DNA of 64,000 nucleotides from Ambrosia x helenae (lineage: Eukaryota; Streptophyta; Magnoliopsida; Asterales; Asteraceae): positions 33,861,149-33,925,148 of the forward strand of contig CM061231.1 of NCBI GenBank assembly GCA_030844895.1. The letters are read 5' to 3'. Numbering within the stretch: position 1 is the first letter of the stretch; each line of letters starts with the position of its first letter. This document shows, one piece after another, positions 58,857-64,000 of this stretch. Position numbers and translations under genes: made by a program. The notes below the pieces were generated by a model. The model was not told where the DNA came from. It saw only the letters and a program-made list of their open reading frames with translations, and did not search any database.

Positions 58857-58865
58857 AAGGGGGAG
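58857..58865 (+). other. 3' polypurine tract of element A
   Basis: AAGGGGGAG, two bases before the 3' LTR; primes plus-strand DNA. Further AGGGGGAG copies lie at 53104 and 54773. Confidence 0.85.
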
Positions 58866-58867
58866 TT

Positions 58868-59382
58868 TGTTGATGCATATTATGCGACTAATGCTATTGG
58901 ATTGCACATTCATTATGTTTTGTCACATTCGGGAGGTCGAAGGTGGAAAATAGTATGGTCGAATGTAGATAAATATGGTCGAAGGAAGATAACAGGTCGA
59001 AGGAGAAGTTTTTGTAGAACATAGTGTTGATTCGCCCTTTAGTTTGGTCGAACCTGCACATTCGCCCATACGTTTGGTCGAATGTGCAGGTCTATATAAA
59101 GGCTGAATTAGATTTTAAAGTTAATAGTGGTCATTTTTGTTTCCCTCCTTCAAGTGTGTTTTCTCCCTAGGGTTTCTTTGAGTCTGAATTTAGTTTATTT
59201 CATTGTAAACAATCCTCTGTAAGATTAAACTACATGTTTATGAATGAAATGGAAACTTTGAAAGTGATTTGTGTGTTTTGCTAGTATTATTATCATTTCG
59301 TAATCGATTCAGGGATTCCGCACCCGAATTGATATACTTGTTTGATCAACGTCTTTGTTTTTGACAATTCGATCCTCCTACA
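58868..59382 (+). mobile_element. 3' LTR of element A
   Basis: TGTTGATGCATATTATGCG ... CTCCTACA, followed by the ATAAC duplication. TATA box at 59093-59100. It differs from the 5' LTR at roughly nine positions. Confidence 0.9.
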
Positions 59383-59724
59383 ATAACGCGTGAAAAATGA
59401 AAGGTCATACGGTACAATAGTTATTATACGTAGGTTAACGTGTTAAACAAAAGGTTTTCTTATAATGATTATTTAATTTCAAAAGGTTTATAGTATCTAA
59501 AAAGTCGATTCAAGTTGTGAAACATAAATGAACGAATGCTTTGGAAAACGAATAGACGAAATAATCAAGTATGAATTTAACAAATGAACCCGCTTAAGTA
59601 ATTACACCAAATATCGCGTGAAATTAATTATATTTTGAAATTATTACTATAAATATGTTAACATCCAACCTAAAATTTATCTATAAATTACACACAGTAC
59701 ATATTCTAAACTTCATCTACAAAA
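59383..59724. other. interrupted upstream region of the divergent ORF pair
   Basis: A+T-rich; contiguous with 44991-45084 before element A inserted. No motif recognised. Confidence 0.4.
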
Positions 59725-60051
59725 ATGGCAAACAGATCATACTATCATTTTGATATACATCAGATGTTAAGTCTTTATCCAGCGCTTGGTCGCTAAAAGA
59801 AAACAGAAAAGATAAAGATAATTGCAATGAAGTTGAGAGGATCGAAGAAACAGTCAAGGAATAATCATGCCCTGCTAGATATGGTGTTGCATCAACCAGC
59901 AAGTGGTTTAAGAGACAAGATAGAAGATTATTTGGCTCAACAACTACAAATCGACAACAACGTCCATGAAGGATTGACGGAATTAAAAAGGGATATTTCA
60001 AGGGAGATTCTGAAAAAGATACAAAGGATTTTTGAAATTTTAATTAAGTAG
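59725..60051 (+). pseudogene. hypothetical ~108-codon ORF with one internal stop
   Basis: Not recognised. From ATG 59725 it reads MANRSYYHFDIHQMLSLYPA, stops at TAA 59794-59796, and continues in the same frame (KKTEKIKIIAMKLRGSK, a basic patch, then helical LRDKIEDYLAQQLQID and ELKRDISREILKK) to TAG 60049-60051. An ATG at 59827 could start a 74-codon product. It points away from the 107-codon frame at 44667-44990, which was ~430 bp away before element A inserted; both start Met-Ala and have nearly equal length. Confidence 0.3.
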
Positions 60052-60059
60052 TTTGTAAA

Positions 60060-60640
60060 GTAGATATGATTTTTATTATGTACGGTTTAATTTTAAATGT
60101 CAATCTCTGTTTAGTAAAAATGACATTATGAACCCCATCGTCTGTTGTATGACAACATCTGTTTATTACCATCTGTTTGATTCTTTAAAGCAATCTGTTT
60201 ACTTATACCAACATTATGAAGCCAATCGCCTGCTGTAAAGTAAATCTGTTTAGTAACATCTGTTTCTTTCTTTAAAACAATTACTAACAAATATATAAAA
60301 AAAAATAGACACACCAACTGTTATGCTCTGTTTGGTAAAAACCAAATTAGAGAGTCAACCTACTGTTAAAATAAAAACTGTATTTTGTAAGTTCTGTTAA
60401 ATTCACAATACCAGTTAAATGTACAGACAAATTAAAGCTCTGTTGAAATAACACATATCAAAACAAAAAAGAGGATGATCAAATTAAAAAGTAAATGTAA
60501 AGTTGAAAGAAAAACCTTATTTGGTAACATCTTTAAAAGCAAGTCATCAATATAGAAGAATTTTTTAAAGACTGTGTTTAAAAGACTGTTGATTAAAACA
60601 GATGTAAATTCAACTGTTTGGTCCAAACAGTTTAATTTTT
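60060..60640. repeat. region dense in CTGTTT/AAACAG words
   Basis: Many copies of ctgttta, acatctgttt and the complement aaacag in both orientations, often with gtaa or gtaac next to them; similar words occur at 44390-44420 and 44470-44500. Short repeated motifs at both sides of a small gene pair recall subterminal repeats of hAT or CACTA elements, but no terminal repeats were found. Confidence 0.45.
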
Positions 60641-61288
60641 AATATTTGTTTACTAAAGATCAATCATCTGTTGAGAATTTGTCCCCTTTTGGGACTTTTT
60701 ATTTACTTTTTATATAATGAAAGACAATTGCTTCACAACAATAAAGAATAAAATAATAATCTTAATAAAGTAACTTCAAAGTCGTAATCATTATTTAGGG
60801 CTTTTTTTATAACATCTATTGACAGTAAAAACAGCTGTTGTCACAACAAAGTTAAACACTATTTTTGCAAACAGATTGCGTAACCCGTGGAAGGAAAAAC
60901 ACCGGTAAACGACTGATTGTAACACATAATTTATTAGAAGATTATTATTAAACTCGTTATTCAACTATCACGATAAAGTTAAATTTCATAAACCTTTACA
61001 AATTACAACTTCATAAATAAAAAGTTTATAAATGATGAAGCAAAAGTTTTACATATAATAAAATTTAACATTAAAATAATATTCATATTTGAAAATGCAA
61101 CTTTATAAAAACTCTTAAATTTGAAATGAACATATACGTTTAACGTTTTTAACATTATAATATTTAAGTTCTGCGTTATAAAAAAACATAGAATATTGGA
61201 AATCTCTCCATTTTTTATAGGATGAATAAACTAATAACTCCTAAAGTTGCTTTTTAAAGTTATCAGTTGATTTTCAACTTTAAATAAT
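60641..61288. other. A+T-rich spacer before element B
   Basis: No gene recognised; ends ATAAT next to the LTR of element B. Confidence 0.4.
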
Positions 61289-61744
61289 TGTGGAGGATCG
61301 ATTTGACAAAAATAAGTTAGTTGATCATACAAGTCTACCAATTTAGGTGCGGAATCCCTAAATCAGTTACGAAATGATAGTAATCGAGTCTAACACGCAA
61401 ATTCACCTTTTCAATATCCATTTCATTAATATATACTTGATAAAATCTTACAATTGATGTTTACAATGAAATAATAACGTTTCAGACACTTTAAGATAAC
61501 CTAGAGAGAATTCAGATCGAACTAGACACACAAATGACAAAAAGTTTAGTTTAAAATGAAATTCTAAGTATATATAGGCCTGTCTTCCACGTTCGTCTGA
61601 ATTCCACGTTCGTCTGAATTCCTCCACCTTCGACCTTCACAATCCACCTTCGACCAACTAATTTCCACCTTCGACCCCGCGATATTGACAAAACAACTTT
61701 TAATGTACAATCCAATAGCATTAGTCGCAAAACGTGCATCAACA
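61289..61744 (-). mobile_element. 3' LTR of element B
   Basis: Minus strand TGTTGATGCACGTTTTGCG, the word GCGACTAATGCTATTGGATT as in A, four GGTCGAAGGTGG-type words, TATA-like GCCTATATATAC, TTTAGGGATTCCGCACC, and the end CGATCCTCCACA. Length 456 bp. Confidence 0.75.
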
Positions 61745-61757
61745 AACTCCCCCTAGA

Positions 61758-64000
61758 CTATTGCTTGGATTGTTGTCGCTGGTAATCGAGCATCTTGTTC
61801 ATTAGCTTGATACGCAAATTCGTCTTGTGCTCTTTAGTCATAACTGGTTCGAAAGTTGGTTTAGATTTCTTCTTTTCTTTTGATATCTTCACAAACTTTC
61901 CCAGCTTCTTATCGTAGTCACATCCCGCATTGACATCCCAAACGAAACACAACCATACCACACGTTGGTATTTTAGAGCTTGTTCGCTATCCTTCTCTTC
62001 ACAGTAAATTAGGTTGTAATACAACATAATGATATCTTCATGTGAGCAATTGATCAACCACATTGGATAAAAAATATGAATCTTCTTGAACTCATCTCTT
62101 CTATCCTTCAGCAAGATAACAGCTTTTGCAGTTTTCTAATCATAGTACCACCACATGAATTCTTCGGAAAAGTGTTGTGGAATCGGCATCAAAGGAATAT
62201 GTTTCAGAACGGTCGGTGGTTTATACTTCAAAATCACCTTGTTCATCCCAGTAATCGGATCAATAATCTTTTTGTGAACAATCCTTTTAGGATACTGCGG
62301 AGTGAACACATCCCATTTTGTTCTGCTCTCTCTTGCCATGCGATCTGCAAAATAGCCAACTGCATCGTTGTTCACAGTTGCTCCAGATAAAGTATGTCGG
62401 CAGACGTCACGTACAGCCCAGTAAGGTAGTGTTTTTATATCATGGAATCTGTTGAAATACAGAATTCCCTTCTCCCATTTAACAGCAACACACCTTAGCT
62501 GTCTCAAATATTTCCAACCGAAAGCTCTACCTTTAAACAATTCGTTGTGAAACTTGTAGAAACCTCCCTGAATTTCAGTCGTTGGTCGGTTGGCTTCTTT
62601 TTCTTTCAATTTCCTCAACAAGCTTTTCAGATCATCAGATTGTTCAACATTTGGTTTCTGATTCCCTGCATTCTCGAATACTTCACCAACGAATGTCTTA
62701 CTCTTATCCCGTGCAAGTTTCTCAGCCTGATTCAACATTTCTTCAGAAAATTCAGGAAATGCATCATCCTGTTTGTCTTTAAAGTACTCTGGATATTCCT
62801 CACTGGTAATATCCTCAATCTCAACATCTTCAAATACTGGTGCATCTCTATCATCAGAGTGATTTCCTGCTTCTTTATCAGGAATATTAGGAATCTGATT
62901 GTCACTCATCAACTCTTCAAGAGATTTACCGACTTGTTTCGCCAATCCTTCAAGTATCTCTTTAGATATGGCTGCAGAAACTTCACCATCTTCAAGATCA
63001 GGATCATTATATTCAAGCTCGTATCTCATATCTTCAGATTCAAAAATCTCTGGAAACTTTCCAGTAAGCTCAATCGTCCAGACTTTCTTAGTCAACATCT
63101 GACGATATAACTTCTTATCTTCGTCTGATAAAGATCTAATCTTTTCATTCCAGAAAATGTTGTCATCATCAGTGTTACCACCAGGAGCTTTCGAGCTTGA
63201 TTCTCCTGCATCTTTAACAGAATCTCTCTTTTCACACTTATACTTCTCTGTATCATCATCATCGTCGTCATCATCATCATCTGCAGAACTGTTATCTCCA
63301 AAATCATTTCCAGAACCATCTTTATCATCATCATCCTTCTTTTCAGGAGCATCACCGGCATCCTGTTCCAATTCCTCACCTTCTTCTTCTTCAGACTCGG
63401 ATGGTTCAAAATCAACCTGTTCTTCTTCACGTTCTTTATCTTCATCTCCAGCTTTCAGTTGTGGAGCTTTTTCATAAAGATCATCAATAAGCTTCCTTAA
63501 ACTCTTATTGTCTTTCTTCACCTGTTTGTTCTCAAGTCTCAAAGCGATGTATCTTCTTGTATTTCTCTGTTTGTGTGTTAACAACTTCTGACTTTCTTCC
63601 TGAAGTTATTTAATCTTCACTTCTAATTCTTCTTGACTCTCCTGTGAAGATTCAACAATATCCAACATCTTCTTATCGTTCTTTCTCAATTGTTCAATCT
63701 CTTGTTGTTGCTGATTAATAACTTTCATCATTTCTGCAAGCTTCTGGTTAACTGCATTCATCACATCACTCGATACAGTAACCTGTGGTGTTGAAGCCTC
63801 AGTAACAGGAGTCTTTTTCTTGAATTTATTCAATACTCTTTCCATAGCAGCATCAAAATCAGCAGAATGATCAACATTCTTTTCAGCTGCTGATTTCTTC
63901 ATCTTCTTAGCAATTGGGGATGTCACGGGTGTAGCAGATTTTGAACTAGAAACTTCAGGAACTTTCATTCCTGCAAGTAAGATCTCAACTTCTTTCGCCC
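61758..64000 (-). pseudogene. ORF3 of element B, C-terminal ~745 codons visible
   Basis: A single reading frame with two in-frame stops: TAA at 63606-63608 in the coiled-coil region and TAG at 62136-62138, where element A has a Trp codon. Content parallels A: basic linker (KVPEVSSSKSATPVTSPIAK), coiled coil (VINQQQQEIEQLRKND, RLENKQVKKDNKSLRKLI), acidic stretch with a run of Asp, then a conserved domain (GGFYKFHNELFKGRAFGW, LPYWAVRDVCRHTLSGAT, IHIFYPMWLINCSHEDIIM) ending QRQQSKQ, 13 bp before the LTR. Conservation of the C-terminal domain against the low-complexity middle suggests it is the functional part. The N-terminus lies outside the window. Function unknown. Confidence 0.75.

Larger units (their letters stand above)
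45085..59382 (+). mobile_element. element A: full-length Sirevirus-like Ty1/copia retrotransposon with a third ORF
   Basis: Flanked by ATAAC at 45080-45084 and 59383-59387. The LTRs are 514 and 515 bp; comparing them by eye I count about eight substitutions and one indel, near 98% identity, so insertion is recent. Order: LTR, tRNA-Met primer site, long leader, gag, pol (PR-IN-RT-RH), 2.2-kb spacer, third ORF, polypurine tract, LTR. An extra ORF after pol, several polypurine tracts and repeated motifs in the LTR are known features of Sireviruses. Gag, pol and ORF3 all carry nonsense codons or frameshifts, so this copy cannot make its own proteins unless these are sequencing errors. Confidence 0.9.
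61289..64000 (-). mobile_element. element B: 3' part of a Sirevirus-like copia element, continues to the right
   Basis: In minus orientation: ORF3 (64000-61758), polypurine tract AGGGGGAG (61754-61747), 3' LTR (61744-61289). Gag, pol and the 5' LTR would lie beyond 64000. It is related to A but its LTR differs strongly, so it is a different subfamily. A and B lie tail to tail, 1.9 kb apart. Confidence 0.8.

Overview
The window is nuclear DNA of a flowering plant. I see no intact, confidently functional host gene. Introns, A+T-rich spacers, several classes of LTR retrotransposon and many DNA transposons point to a repeat-rich eudicot. The families (Myb-like Harbinger protein, Ulp1-linked protein, Sirevirus-like copia, gypsy with TGTGACACCC-type LTRs) suggest Asteraceae, but this is inference from recognised families and was not tested.

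Layout. 1-1203: start of a MuDR-type transposase on the minus strand, followed by an array of small palindromes. 1204-5544: PIF/Harbinger-like element with TAA target duplications, carrying a split, frameshifted Myb/trihelix-like gene; its long intron holds at least three other insertions, including a 193-bp hAT MITE with perfect 8-bp duplications. 5686-8453: fragments of a ribosomal protein P0 gene broken by an hAT-like element, with a 525-bp tandem duplication and an eIF4B-like exon. 8563-15190: a tangle of BRCT-exon copies in both orientations, a 1.2-kb foldback and a 543-bp tandem array. 15199-20041: large palindromes, a decayed Ulp1-linked gene, an Athila-like LTR with a tRNA-Asp-type primer site, and a reverse-transcriptase-associated pseudogene.

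21480-26690: copia element C (minus), lacking gag, ORF3 and the left LTR. 26990-35119: gypsy element D (plus), with gag and an RNase H remnant, split by a 2.5-kb solo LTR (27512-30005, TSD CACGA). 35484-42551: TIR elements, LTR remnants and Helitron-like hairpins. 42552 onwards: a Helitron end (minus) that carries four exons of a TMEM120/TMPIT-like gene.

45085-59382: element A (plus), a full-length 14.3-kb Sirevirus-like copia element with 98%-identical LTRs and 5-bp ATAAC duplications: LTR, tRNA-Met primer site, gag with two zinc knuckles, PR-IN-RT-RH, several polypurine tracts, an LTR-like internal promoter and a ~1,200-codon third ORF. It has split a locus with two divergent ~107-codon ORFs. 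61289-64000: 3' part of a related element B (minus), tail to tail with A, with a homologous third ORF.

How they work together. A, B and C are one copia lineage in different states of decay. The LTRs of A and C, the non-coding parts of A and also the gypsy LTR of D share arrays of GGTCGAA/TTCGACC placed before a TATA box. The best candidate for something undescribed is the repeat of this LTR promoter layout inside A, directly upstream of the third ORF and followed by plausible splice sites. The captured host-gene exons (RPP0, eIF4B-like, BRCT, TMEM120) are the other notable content.
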